The translations under genes were made by a program, and so were the position numbers. DNA of 46,416 bases. Source: Thermotogota bacterium. GTDB taxonomy: Bacteria; Thermotogota; Thermotogae; Petrotogales; Petrotogaceae. Every line of letters begins with the position of its first letter. Within the stretch, counting starts at the first letter, position 1. The notes below the pieces were generated by a model that did not search any database, was not told where the DNA came from, and saw only the letters and a program-made list of their open reading frames with translations. Shown here piece by piece: positions 34,175-42,634 of the stretch. The stretch is taken from positions 1 through 46,416 of the forward strand of contig JAKOZG010000025.1 in the NCBI GenBank assembly GCA_029780115.1, given 5' to 3'.

Positions 34175-35884
34175 TTAACTTCTCGCAATATATGTTGTAT
34201 GCAATAATTCGTGTGACTTTTCACTTAAAGGCTCACCTAAAAATTCTTTATACAAGGCTTGAATTGCCGGATTCTCATGTGATTTTCTTATTTCAAACGA
34301 TTTGTCAATTTCATATATTGCCTTCATTCTTTTAGAAAGGATTTCTTTGGTCGTAGGAATAGGCTGTCCACCACCACCTATGCATCCACCTGGACATGCC
34401 ATAAATTCAATAAAATGATAATCTTTTTCACCATTTTTTATCATATCCAACATTTTTCTAGCATTTCCAAGGCCATTAACAACTGCTACATTTAATTTTA
34501 AACCGTCAATTTCGATAACTGCTTCTTTTATACCTTCAATTCCGCGCACAGATTCAAAATCCAATCTTTCCAAGGTTTTCCCAGTAATAACTTCATATGC
34601 CGTTCTAAGAGCAGCTTCCATTACACCACCTGTTGCACCAAATATAGCTGCTGCTCCAGTAGTAATTCCTAAGGGTTCATCATACTCTTCAGAAGGTAGA
34701 TTTAGCAAATCAATGCCTGCTAATTTGAACATCTTAGCTAATTCTCTTGTTGTTAACACATAATCCACATCACCCTTCATCTCTGGTCTTACTCGTTCAT
34801 ATTTTTTTGCAGTGCAAGGCATAATGGAAACTACTATCATATCCTCACGAGGAATACCTATCTTATCTGCATAATAAGTTTTTGCAATAGCACCAAACAT
34901 TTGTTGAGGGGATTTACAAGTTGAAAGATTATCAAGAAATTCTGGATAATTGTGTTCTATGAATTTAATCCAACCAGGACTACATGAGGTAAATAAAGGA
35001 AGTTTCCCACCATTTTTAAATCTTTCAAGAAATTCACTTGCTTCTTCCATAATTGTCAAATCAGCAGAAAAATTGGTATCAAAAACTTTATCAAAACCTA
35101 ATAATCTCAATCCAGTTACTAATTGCTTTGTTACTATTCTTCCTGGTTCGGCCCCAAATTCTTCAGCAATTGCCACTCTTACTGCAGGGGCTGTTTGAAC
35201 AATAACATATTTTGAATTATCAGAAATTACATTCCACACTTGATCAGTTTGATAAACCTCGTGCAGAGCACCTGTAGGACACTCTATGACACATTGTCCA
35301 CAATTCACACAATCTACATTTCCCATACCTTTATCTAGAAAAGTTGTTACATAAGTGTCAGGACCTCTATTAGCTATAGTTAATATGTTTACAGATTGAA
35401 CTTCAGCACACTTTCTTACACATCTATCACATACGATACATTTTTGAGGTTCTCTAACAATTGAATAACTACTTCTATCTTCAGGTACCCTACTTGAAAT
35501 AGGAGGAACCCTTACCTCCATTATCCCAATTTCTTCTGCTATAACTTTTATCTCACAACTTGCAGATTTTGAGCAGGTTAGACAGTTTAAATTACAAGAA
35601 ATACCATGAGACGCAATTATTAATTCCATTATAGTACTTCTAACTTTTCTAACTTTTTCTGAATGAGTATAGATTTCCATCCCATTTGATATTTTAGTTA
35701 CACAAGCCGGTTTTAACGTCCTCTCACCTTTTATTTCTACTGAACAAAGCCTGCAACTTCCAAATGGTTTTAATTTTTCAGAATAACAAAGAGTTGGAAT
35801 TATTATATGAGCTTTTTTTACAGCATCTAAAATACTCAGTTCTTCTTGAAACTCATATTCTTTATTGTTAATCTTAACTTTCAT
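34175..35884 (-). CDS. hydA: [FeFe] hydrogenase catalytic subunit (NAD-linked, HydA type)
   Basis: About 569 residues. N-terminal [2Fe-2S] domain (CYSEKLKPFGSCRLC...C), a His/Cys cluster (HGISCNLNCLTCSKSASC), two [4Fe-4S] motifs (CIVCDRCVRKCAEV, CVNCGQCVIECPTG), then the H-cluster domain with L1 TSCSPGWIKF, L2 MPCTAKKYE and L3 FMACPGGCIGGGGQP. L1 has Ser where TSCCPGW has a second Cys. It reduces protons to H2 in a cytoplasmic complex with HydB and HydC, probably by electron bifurcation from ferredoxin and NADH. The start is the ATG at 35884, 5 nt after AAGGTG and overlapping the hydB stop (TGATG); the ATG one codon earlier is possible. Confidence 0.92.
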   Translation of the reverse strand: MKVKINNKEYEFQEELSILDAVKKAHIIIPTLCYSEKLKPFGSCRLCSVEIKGERTLKPACVTKISNGMEIYTHSEKVRKVRSTIMELIIASHGISCNLNCLTCSKSASCEIKVIAEEIGIMEVRVPPISSRVPEDRSSYSIVREPQKCIVCDRCVRKCAEVQSVNILTIANRGPDTYVTTFLDKGMGNVDCVNCGQCVIECPTGALHEVYQTDQVWNVISDNSKYVIVQTAPAVRVAIAEEFGAEPGRIVTKQLVTGLRLLGFDKVFDTNFSADLTIMEEASEFLERFKNGGKLPLFTSCSPGWIKFIEHNYPEFLDNLSTCKSPQQMFGAIAKTYYADKIGIPREDMIVVSIMPCTAKKYERVRPEMKGDVDYVLTTRELAKMFKLAGIDLLNLPSEEYDEPLGITTGAAAIFGATGGVMEAALRTAYEVITGKTLERLDFESVRGIEGIKEAVIEIDGLKLNVAVVNGLGNARKMLDMIKNGEKDYHFIEFMACPGGCIGGGGQPIPTTKEILSKRMKAIYEIDKSFEIRKSHENPAIQALYKEFLGEPLSEKSHELLHTTYIARS

Positions 35885-37095
35885 CATTTCACCTTCTTTG
35901 CATAAAAGTTTTCAAGAATCGATAAAATTAAATTAACAGAAGCTTCTCCAAACCCGCATCTTGCAGCTAAACTAACAGCGTTTTTTATGTCTGATATTAT
36001 CTCAATCTCTTTTTTCATAGGATAACCTCTTTCATATATCTCTGAAACCATTTTATTAATGTTTTTATTTCCTTCTCTGCAAGGAAAACATGTTCCACAA
36101 GTTTCATCTCTAAAAAAATCCGAAACATTTTTGATAATTTCAAGATAGTTTCTATCTTTAGAAACAACTATCATACCGCCAGAACCAATATTAGTACCTA
36201 TCTTGAATAGATCTTCATAAGTATATGGAACGTCCCATTCATTCTCAGTTAATACTTCGGTAGATATTCCACCAGGTATTACAAAACCTAAACCACTACC
36301 TTTTACTCCGCCAGCTAATTCATTAACAATCTCTTTTACAGTCATTTTCCCAAATTCAACTTCATATACACCTGGCTTATATACATCTCCACTTATAGAA
36401 ACTAACTTCGTCCCTTTACTTTTCTCTGTACCCAATTGAAGATATGGATTATAATCATATTTCATAATTTCTGCGGCTGCACTTAATGTTTCAACATTAT
36501 TTACAACAGTAGGTTTACCGTATAGCCCTTCAAAAACTGGTAATGGAGGTTTTATTCTAGACATACCTCTTTCGCCTTCTATCGAATTGATTAAAGAAGT
36601 TTCATCACCACATACATAAGCACCTGCTCCTCTAACTAACTTTATATCAAACGAAAAATCAGTGCCTAAAATATTATTTCCTAAAATATTTCTCTCATAC
36701 ATCTTCTGTATCGTTTTTCTAATAATTTTTATTGCTTGCGTATATTCGCCTCTTATATATATGTATCCATATTTAGAACCTATTGCATAGCCACATATTA
36801 CAATGCCTTCAATTACTTTATATGGAAGATTTTCCATCAGAAACCTATCTTTGAAAGTTCCTGGTTCACCTTCATCAGCATTACAAACAACAAACTTAAT
36901 GTCATCTTCTACATGATATGCAGTTTCCCATTTTATACCAGCTGGAAACCCTGCACCACCTCTTCCTTTTAATACGCTATCCTTAATCTTATCAATAACT
37001 TGAGTTTGTTCCATTTTTAATGAATTTTTTAAACCTGAAAACTCATAATCCTCAAAGCTTTTCCCAAGATCACTTTTTAAAAAGATTTTCTCCAT
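35884..37095 (-). CDS. hydB: Hydrogenase NADH-binding flavoprotein subunit (NuoF-like, HydB type)
   Basis: A 403-residue NuoF-type subunit. FMN/NADH-binding segment GRGGAGFPAGIKWE, FVVCNADEGEPGTFKDR, the 110-residue SLBB-like region, and the [4Fe-4S] motif ETCGTCFPCREGNKN with a distal Cys (ARCGFGEAS). It oxidises or reduces NAD(H) and passes electrons to HydA. The start is the ATG at 37095 (SD AAAGGGGG about 10 nt upstream); earlier in-frame starts would overlap hydC. Compared with the T. maritima HydB (over 600 residues), this is the NuoF core without the N-terminal thioredoxin-like and C-terminal ferredoxin domains. Confidence 0.88.
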   Translation of the reverse strand: MEKIFLKSDLGKSFEDYEFSGLKNSLKMEQTQVIDKIKDSVLKGRGGAGFPAGIKWETAYHVEDDIKFVVCNADEGEPGTFKDRFLMENLPYKVIEGIVICGYAIGSKYGYIYIRGEYTQAIKIIRKTIQKMYERNILGNNILGTDFSFDIKLVRGAGAYVCGDETSLINSIEGERGMSRIKPPLPVFEGLYGKPTVVNNVETLSAAAEIMKYDYNPYLQLGTEKSKGTKLVSISGDVYKPGVYEVEFGKMTVKEIVNELAGGVKGSGLGFVIPGGISTEVLTENEWDVPYTYEDLFKIGTNIGSGGMIVVSKDRNYLEIIKNVSDFFRDETCGTCFPCREGNKNINKMVSEIYERGYPMKKEIEIISDIKNAVSLAARCGFGEASVNLILSILENFYAKKVK

Positions 37096-37117
37096 TATTG
37101 GATATTCCCCCTTTCCC

Positions 37118-37537
37118 TTAGTCCAAATTGTCAAGAATTTGAACAACTTTATTTGTAGTAAGATGCGTATAATATGTGTCATTAATTATCATTACAGGAC
37201 CTTCATCGCAGTGCCCAAGACATTCTACAACTTCAAGAGAAAATTTCTTATCCCTTGTAGTTTCATTTTCTCCAATACCTAAATGTTCTTTTATAACTTT
37301 TACTATATCTGCAGAATGGTTCAAACTACAAGACACACTGTCACATACCTTAATTATATATTTGCCAGTGGGCTTTAGATGAAACATAGAATAAAAACTA
37401 ATCACTCCATATAAATGGGCTTTAGGAATATCTCTTTTTTCAGAAATTCTTAAAATATCTTCTTCTGAAATAAAGCCATACGTTTCCTGAATATCGTGAA
37501 GTTCCTCTAAAAGCTCTTTTTCATAATATTTTTCCAT
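37118..37537 (-). CDS. hydC: Hydrogenase [2Fe-2S] subunit (NuoE-like, HydC type)
   Basis: A 139-residue thioredoxin-like ferredoxin. The helical N terminus is LLEELHDIQETYGFISEEDI. The cluster ligands lie in VCDSVSC and ECLGHCDEGPVMIIND (C-x4-C and C-x3-C), as in NuoE/HydC. SD AAAGGAGGGG lies before the ATG at 37537. It is the first gene of hydC-hydB-hydA; the gap to hydB is 22 nt and hydB-hydA overlap, so this is one operon. Confidence 0.92.
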   Translation of the reverse strand: MEKYYEKELLEELHDIQETYGFISEEDILRISEKRDIPKAHLYGVISFYSMFHLKPTGKYIIKVCDSVSCSLNHSADIVKVIKEHLGIGENETTRDKKFSLEVVECLGHCDEGPVMIINDTYYTHLTTNKVVQILDNLD

Positions 37538-37918
37538 ATGTACCCCTCCTTTATTTTTTATTATTTACCCATTTTAGAAATTCAAAAATTCTATGTTTTT
37601 CACATATCTATGCAGCTTTATAAAGATATATATATAATTAATCTTGCACCAGCAAAATCTAAGCTGTTTTGTTATATATTTCACATTCTTATTTTAAATC
37701 AATTCAAAAAACTATCGTATAAGATGAAGTTGTGGCTATTAAACTATACAAGAAGGCTAGGGATAATGCCCTATATAATGTATTAATTTAAAAAGGCAGG
37801 GAAATTAGTATGTCTAAGAAACGAAGTTAAGAAGAAGTCTAAGATAGTCCCTCCCCAATCAAAACAACTTATTAATTAACTCATATCCTAGACTAATTGA
37901 AATTTAAAGAAAAGATAA
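37538..37918. promoter_or_regulatory. hyd operon upstream region
   Basis: A 381-nt region with no convincing gene. On the minus strand TTGCTG, 17 nt, TATATA (around 37658-37630) is a tolerable promoter for hydC. Closer to pspC there is an imperfect long inverted repeat (AATTAGT..GTCTA at 37803-37816 with TAGACTAATT at 37889-37898) and a small AGGG-CCCT hairpin near 37760-37773. No factor can be named. Confidence 0.35.
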
Positions 37919-38353
37919 TTAGTAATCTTTTTTAGATTTAAAAACCAAATATATTCCTATAATTATCATTGCAACACCTAAAATGCCTTTAATGATGTTT
38001 CTAAAAATATAAGTAGACGGAGCTATAATACTTATTACAACCATAATTCCTAAAACTATAAAAAACAAAGCTATCAATGTTATAACTATATTTCTATCGT
38101 TATCTTCTAAATGTCGATAATCTTTTTTAGACTCTTGCGTTGTTGTACCTACATCTTGAATCTTTATTTCTTTAGGCTCTAAAGGAATTAAAAAGATGGC
38201 TATTATATACAAAAAAAGACCAAAACCCCAAATCATTGTCAATACAATCCAAATTAATCTGATAATAACTGGATCTATCTCAAAATATTCACCTATACCT
38301 CCACAAACTCCCGCTAAAACTTTGTTGTCACGAGATCTGTACAATTTCTTCAT
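37919..38353 (-). CDS. PspC-domain membrane protein
   Basis: A 144-residue protein. N-terminal PspC domain (LYRSRDNKVLAGVCGGIGEYFEIDPVIIRLIWIVLTMIWGFGLFLYIIAIFLIP, about 3-58). Then a charged segment and two more hydrophobic helices (about 85-105, 117-137). PspC-type proteins belong to envelope-stress systems, but the other psp genes are not adjacent. Its promoter gives a very short leader (about 12 nt), with GTGGTG as the only SD-like sequence. A 28-bp copy of its start region lies 65 bp upstream. Confidence 0.85.
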   Translation of the reverse strand: MKKLYRSRDNKVLAGVCGGIGEYFEIDPVIIRLIWIVLTMIWGFGLFLYIIAIFLIPLEPKEIKIQDVGTTTQESKKDYRHLEDNDRNIVITLIALFFIVLGIMVVISIIAPSTYIFRNIIKGILGVAMIIIGIYLVFKSKKDY

Positions 38354-38431
38354 AATATTGCACCACTAATTATTATATCATAGTGTTATCACCTTGTCAA
38401 CTAGTACAATTTCTTCATAATATTGCACCAC
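38339..38431. repeat. 28-bp direct repeat of the pspC start region
   Basis: Identical 28-bp copies at 38339-38366 and 38404-38431. Each holds, on the minus strand, GTGGTGCAATATT followed by ATGAAGAAATTGTAC. The inner copy is the functional pspC start; in the outer copy the frame MKKLY runs straight into TAG. The unique DNA between them carries the pspC promoter. Confidence 0.9.
38372..38400 (-). promoter_or_regulatory. Consensus sigma-A promoter of pspC
   Basis: Minus strand: perfect TTGACA (38400-38395), 17-nt spacer, perfect TATAAT (38377-38372), with TG one base upstream of the -10. Predicted start near 38365, only about 12 nt before the ATG. Confidence 0.8.
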
Positions 38432-38480
38432 CCTATATTTATTTTTTTGTGAGTAGTTCTAATAATACTTCCTTTCGAAC

Positions 38481-39713
38481 TTAATCAAACTTGTTTATTA
38501 ACAAACCACTTCTTAATTTAGGTTCAAACCAAGTTGATTTTGGAGGCATTATCTTGTTATTATCTGCTATCTCAAAAAGTTGGTCCATTTGCGTAGGATA
38601 CATAGAAAAAGCAACCTTCCATCCTTTTTCATCTACCCACTTTTCCAACTCTTTTAAACCTCTTATTCCTCCTATAAAATGGATTCTAGAATCACTTCTT
38701 GGATCTTTTATTGACAAAATTGGATCTAAAACAAAATCTTGTAGTATTTGAACATCTAGATTTTTAACTGGATCTAGATTTCCAGTAGTTTTAAACCTAA
38801 GTTTGTACCAATGTTTATCTAAATACATCCCAAAATTATGCATATTCTCAGGAGAATATGGTGAACAAGGAGCTTCTTCAACCTCGAAATGCTCACTTAA
38901 TCTTTCTAAAAACTCCTCTTTTGTTAAGTTATTCAAGTCTTTGACAATCCTGTTATAAGGAAGTATCCGTAGTTCATCATGGGGAAAAGCAACTGCCATA
39001 AAATAATTATAAGGCTTTTCGTTAGTATAATTAGTATCTTGTTCTTTCAGTATTTTTTGAGCCCTTGAGGATGATGCAGCTCTATGATGTCCATCAACAA
39101 TATAAAGGTAATCTATATTGCTAAAAATATGTTCAATCTGAGCCATATCATTCTCATTTTGTATTCTCCAAAGTTCGTGTTTTACATTATTTTCGTCATA
39201 AAAACAGTACAGTATTTCTGTGTTTTCTATTATTTTGTTAGTAATTTCTTTTGCCTTGGGAAATGATTTGAAGCTTAAAAAAACTGGTCCTGTTTGAGCT
39301 TTCAAAGTTACAATATGTTTGGTCCTATCTTCTTCTTTTTCTTTTCTAGTCAATTCATGTTTTTTAATGATTCCTTCATCATATTCAGATATACTAAAAG
39401 TAGCAAAAAAACCTGTTTGAGATGCCCCTTTCCAAGTCTCTCGATAAATATATATATATGGCTTATCTTCTTCTATTAGACATCCTCTTGATATAAAATC
39501 GTCTAAATTTTCTTTTGCTTTTTGATACACATCTTCATATGAAGGATCACTAATATCTGCATCAGACCTAGTTACTTTTAAAAAAGTATTGGGATTTCGT
39601 TTGATTATTTCCCTAACTTCCTCTTCTTCAAACACATCATATGGTAGACAAGAAAAACATTGTTCAATACCATTAATAGGTCTAAAAGCCTTAAAAGGTC
39701 TTATAGTCGCCAA
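38481..39713 (-). CDS. DUF1015 family protein
   Basis: A 410-residue conserved protein of unknown function. Family features: MATIRPFKAFRPI at the N terminus, CLPYDVFEEEEVREIIKRNPNTFLKVTRSDAD, then YIYIYRETW, KGASQTGFF, HELTRKEKEEDRTKHI and YIVDGHHRAASSSRA. The DGHHR motif and the early Arg/Pro segment suggest a nucleotide- or phosphate-handling fold, but I do not assign an activity. The start is the TTG at 39713, 5 nt after GGGAGGGG, matching the family N terminus; an ATG at 39728 is part of the SD region. It lies 75 nt downstream of the ABC ATPase gene and may be cotranscribed. Confidence 0.82.
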   Translation of the reverse strand: MATIRPFKAFRPINGIEQCFSCLPYDVFEEEEVREIIKRNPNTFLKVTRSDADISDPSYEDVYQKAKENLDDFISRGCLIEEDKPYIYIYRETWKGASQTGFFATFSISEYDEGIIKKHELTRKEKEEDRTKHIVTLKAQTGPVFLSFKSFPKAKEITNKIIENTEILYCFYDENNVKHELWRIQNENDMAQIEHIFSNIDYLYIVDGHHRAASSSRAQKILKEQDTNYTNEKPYNYFMAVAFPHDELRILPYNRIVKDLNNLTKEEFLERLSEHFEVEEAPCSPYSPENMHNFGMYLDKHWYKLRFKTTGNLDPVKNLDVQILQDFVLDPILSIKDPRSDSRIHFIGGIRGLKELEKWVDEKGWKVAFSMYPTQMDQLFEIADNNKIMPPKSTWFEPKLRSGLLINKFD

Positions 39714-39788
39714 CGCTACCCCTCCCATTTTTTACAAATTATGATTCTTACTCCAAAAATGAACAAAAATTCAACACCCCAGGATGAA

Positions 39789-40493
39789 TTAACTTTCAGT
39801 CTCGTTAATAATAAATCTTGTAATCTTACTTTCCAATTCCAAAAAATGCTTATCAGTAATGTCTCTCTCATTCATTTCTAAGTTGATATCAAAAGTTCTA
39901 AGTATTTTTGAAGGCCTAGAAGACAATATTATAACTTTATCCGCCAAAAAAATAGCCTCTTTTAAGTCATGTGTAACCATTAATAAAGAAAATTTATATT
40001 TTGACCATAACTTTTCTATATCATTCATTATAGCTAATTTAATCTTTAAATCCAAAGAACTAAAAGGCTCATCTAAGATTAAAAAATCAGGTTCTATCAA
40101 TAAAGCCCTAGCCAAGTTGACCCTTTGTTTCATTCCACCACTTAATTTTGAAGGAATAAGTTGCTCAAAACCCTCTAGACTCATCATTTTTATTACTTCT
40201 TCAATCTTGTCTTCTTCGTCTCTTATTATTCTTAAGTTATCAAATACAGTGCGCCAGGGAAAAAGTCTTGGTTCCTGAAATACGTATCCTACTTTTTGAG
40301 CAAAAACATCAACTGTTCCACCTGTCGCTTTTTCCAAACCTGAAATAATCCTAAAAAAAGTTGTTTTTCCACAACCTGAAGGACCTACTAAAACTACTTT
40401 TTCGCCCTCTTCTAACTCAATATCCCATCCATTTATAACTTGTAGGTTACCATAATTTTTCGATAAATTACTAACTTTTAGTATATTTCCCAA
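39789..40493 (-). CDS. ABC transporter ATP-binding protein, SsuB/TauB type
   Basis: A 234-residue ATPase. Walker A GPSGCGKTT (37-45), Q-loop VFQEPRLFPWRTV, signature LSGGMKQR, Walker B FLILDEPFSSLD, and H-loop VTHDLKEAIFLADKV. Sequence and neighbours match nitrate/sulfonate/taurine-type importers. The start is a TTG at 40493, overlapping the permease gene by 16 nt. It has only a weak SD (AGAGG), so expression probably depends on translational coupling. Confidence 0.88.
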   Translation of the reverse strand: MGNILKVSNLSKNYGNLQVINGWDIELEEGEKVVLVGPSGCGKTTFFRIISGLEKATGGTVDVFAQKVGYVFQEPRLFPWRTVFDNLRIIRDEEDKIEEVIKMMSLEGFEQLIPSKLSGGMKQRVNLARALLIEPDFLILDEPFSSLDLKIKLAIMNDIEKLWSKYKFSLLMVTHDLKEAIFLADKVIILSSRPSKILRTFDINLEMNERDITDKHFLELESKITRFIINETES

Positions 40494-41212
40494 CGTTTCA
40501 GCATCCTCTTTGAAATAGTTTTAAACAATCGTTCTGTAGCTAATCCAAGCACAACAGCAATTAAAGTTATTGCATAAATTCTTGGAACATCAACATATTG
40601 TCTAGCCCAAGCTAATTCCACTCCTAACCCACTTCCACCTACCAAAAACTCCGTTACAAGAACAACCTTCCAGACATTTCCTATTGAAATTTCTACAGCT
40701 GCAATTATAAAAGGAACTATTGAAGCCAAATAAAGATGACGAAATATCTTTCCAAAAGATACTTTGTACAATTTAACCATTTCTAAAAGCTTTCCATCTA
40801 TATTTTTTATACCTGACGCTGTTGTAAAAACTATATCTGGAAGAATTGACAGAGTACTGATTAAAATAGGTCCCTTAAATCCAACTCCCCATAAAAAAAC
40901 TACAAAAGCAAGCCAGGAAACAACTGGAATTGATTGTATTACCATGAACAAAGGCCTAACTATCTCATATACAGTATCGTTTATTCCCATAAAAAAACCA
41001 ATAACAATACCTATTAATGTACCAAGAAGTAAAACAACCAGTGTTTTCCAAACAGTACTCCACAAAGCAGAATATACTCTTGGAGTTTTTAATTGTTCAA
41101 TCAACGTATCTATAACCAAATGAGGAGAAGGTAAAACAAAAGATGACCCAATGACAAAAGATAAAAAATACCAAATCACAATAATTAATAATATACCATA
41201 AAAAGTTTTCAT
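40478..41212 (-). CDS. ABC transporter permease, SsuC/TauC type
   Basis: A 244-residue inner-membrane permease with about six helices. N-terminal helix 3-22, LLGTLIGIVIGFFMGI, and EAA-like loop KLLEMVKLYKVSFGKIFRHLYLASIVPFIIAA followed by GNVWKVVLVTEFLVGGSGLG, typical of BPD_transp_1 permeases for sulfonates, nitrate or thiamine precursors. Its ATG overlaps the binding-protein stop in an ATGA. Substrate unknown. Confidence 0.88.
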   Translation of the reverse strand: MKTFYGILLIIVIWYFLSFVIGSSFVLPSPHLVIDTLIEQLKTPRVYSALWSTVWKTLVVLLLGTLIGIVIGFFMGINDTVYEIVRPLFMVIQSIPVVSWLAFVVFLWGVGFKGPILISTLSILPDIVFTTASGIKNIDGKLLEMVKLYKVSFGKIFRHLYLASIVPFIIAAVEISIGNVWKVVLVTEFLVGGSGLGVELAWARQYVDVPRIYAITLIAVVLGLATERLFKTISKRMLKRWEIY

Positions 41213-42138
41213 TTATAATAAAATCCTCCATCAGGTAATGAAGGTAACCCCTCAGGATAAAAATCATGCATAGTATTCAAAAAGAACATTACTTCATCCT
41301 TACATTGTGATATATTAATATATTCGAATTTAAGTCTTTTCATAGCCTCCTTTAACACAGGAATTGGGATAGTTAGATATTTATTAGTAATTTTCAGAGC
41401 TTCATCTAAATTGGTATTAGCCCAAGTTACACTTTCCGAAAATGCCTTTTCAACTTTTTCAACTAGTTCGGGATTCTTGTCTAATATCTCTTTTTTTACA
41501 AACAACCCAGCTATCGGCAAACCATAATTTGAGTTAGCTACTTTATTCCACTCCTCTTGAAAGTCTAAAACAATACCTCCTTGGGTGCCCTGTACAGCAA
41601 GGGTTGAAAAAGGTTCGGGTAAGGCTGCATATTCTATTTTACCTGCCTTATAAAGAGAAACTATCTCTTGAGGTGGTAGATAATAAAATTTAACATCTTT
41701 ATCCGGAGCTAATCCATTAACTACCAATAAATATCTAAGAAGCACATCAACTGTCTGTCCTCTACCATGAGGAGAATAAACCTCTTTCCCTTTTAAACTA
41801 CTTAAGTCAGTAAATTTAGAAACATCATCAACAATTAAATAGAAAGCTTTCCATTCATGAACTCCAACTAAAGTTAAATCCATGCCTTGAGCATAAAGAT
41901 TTGCTCCTACAGTAATAGGTAAAACTGCAAAATCTGCTTGATTTGAAACTAACAAGGCTACAGCCTCACTTTCATCTTTCCAAAAACTTACTTCTATCTC
42001 TACACCTTGAGTATCAACCACATTACCTAATAATCCAGTAACAGGTATAACAGCCGGTCCCATCGGATTCGTAATAGTAACAGAAAATACAAAAAGCACC
42101 GAAAGAATAAATAATGTTGTGATTGCTAATTTTTTCAC
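41209..42138 (-). CDS. ABC transporter substrate-binding protein, NMT1/SsuA-like
   Basis: A 309-residue exported protein. Signal peptide about 1-19 (KKLAITTLFILSVLFVFS). The mature part is an NMT1/SsuA-like periplasmic fold: GVEIEVSFWKDESEAVALLVSNQADFAVLPI, LKGKEVYSPHGRGQTVDVLLRYLL, and IEYAALPEPFSTLAVQ. The start is a GTG at 42138, 8 nt after GAGGAGGG. It forms a coupled three-gene importer with the downstream permease and ATPase. Possible ligands are small sulfonates, pyrimidine precursors or nitrate; the sequence does not decide. Confidence 0.85.
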   Translation of the reverse strand: MKKLAITTLFILSVLFVFSVTITNPMGPAVIPVTGLLGNVVDTQGVEIEVSFWKDESEAVALLVSNQADFAVLPITVGANLYAQGMDLTLVGVHEWKAFYLIVDDVSKFTDLSSLKGKEVYSPHGRGQTVDVLLRYLLVVNGLAPDKDVKFYYLPPQEIVSLYKAGKIEYAALPEPFSTLAVQGTQGGIVLDFQEEWNKVANSNYGLPIAGLFVKKEILDKNPELVEKVEKAFSESVTWANTNLDEALKITNKYLTIPIPVLKEAMKRLKFEYINISQCKDEVMFFLNTMHDFYPEGLPSLPDGGFYYK

Positions 42139-42192
42139 TTGTTTTTCCCTCCTCTTTTACCAAACGCTAAGAAATCTCCTAACCCATTATTC

Positions 42193-42621
42193 CTAATTAG
42201 AGAGTTTTATTAATTGTTTAAAGTAATTGTCTTGAAGCTCAAACATTGTTTGGGCATCTTGATCAGAGGTTTCATGGTCATATCCAACTATATGAAGTAC
42301 TCCGTGAATTAATATATAGAAAAATTCTTCTTCAAAAGAGTTCCCAAATTCCATACACTGTCTGTCTATAGTTTCTACAGAAACAACTATATCGCCTATT
42401 ACCTCTTCATCTAAACCATATGCAAAAGACAAAACATCTGTAGGTTCATTTTTCCCTCTGTAGATATTATACTCCTTAATAGTGTTGTCATTCGTAATCA
42501 AAATATTTATTTCAAAGGAACGATCTCCAATCTCCTGTTTTAAAACGGTTTTAACTACTTCTTTAATTTTTTTTATATCTATTTTTTTTATATTTTGATC
42601 ATTAATAACGTTTACTTTCAT
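42193..42621 (-). CDS. ybeY: Endoribonuclease YbeY (16S rRNA 3'-end maturation/rRNA quality control)
   Basis: A 142-residue metal-dependent RNase. It contains the Zn motif HGVLHIVGYDH (three His), with TDVLSFAYG and GDIVVSVETI upstream as in the family. It acts on 16S rRNA maturation and ribosome quality control. SD AAGGGGC lies about 8 nt before the ATG. Gene order phoH - 7TM-HD - ybeY is widely conserved in bacteria and supports the call. Confidence 0.93.
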   Translation of the reverse strand: MKVNVINDQNIKKIDIKKIKEVVKTVLKQEIGDRSFEINILITNDNTIKEYNIYRGKNEPTDVLSFAYGLDEEVIGDIVVSVETIDRQCMEFGNSFEEEFFYILIHGVLHIVGYDHETSDQDAQTMFELQDNYFKQLIKLSN

Positions 42622-42634
42622 ATTTTTTTGCCCC

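Noticed and set aside
37538-37786. 82-residue plus-strand frame upstream of hydC
   Set aside because: No SD, aromatic-rich low-complexity product from AT-rich DNA, and it overlaps the likely hydC leader.
39859-40278. 139-residue plus-strand frame opposite the ABC ATPase
   Set aside because: Antisense shadow of a gene with clear Walker and signature motifs; no SD.
40764-41123. 119-residue plus-strand frame opposite the ABC permease
   Set aside because: Shadow of a membrane-protein gene; composition biased by the opposite strand and no initiation signal.
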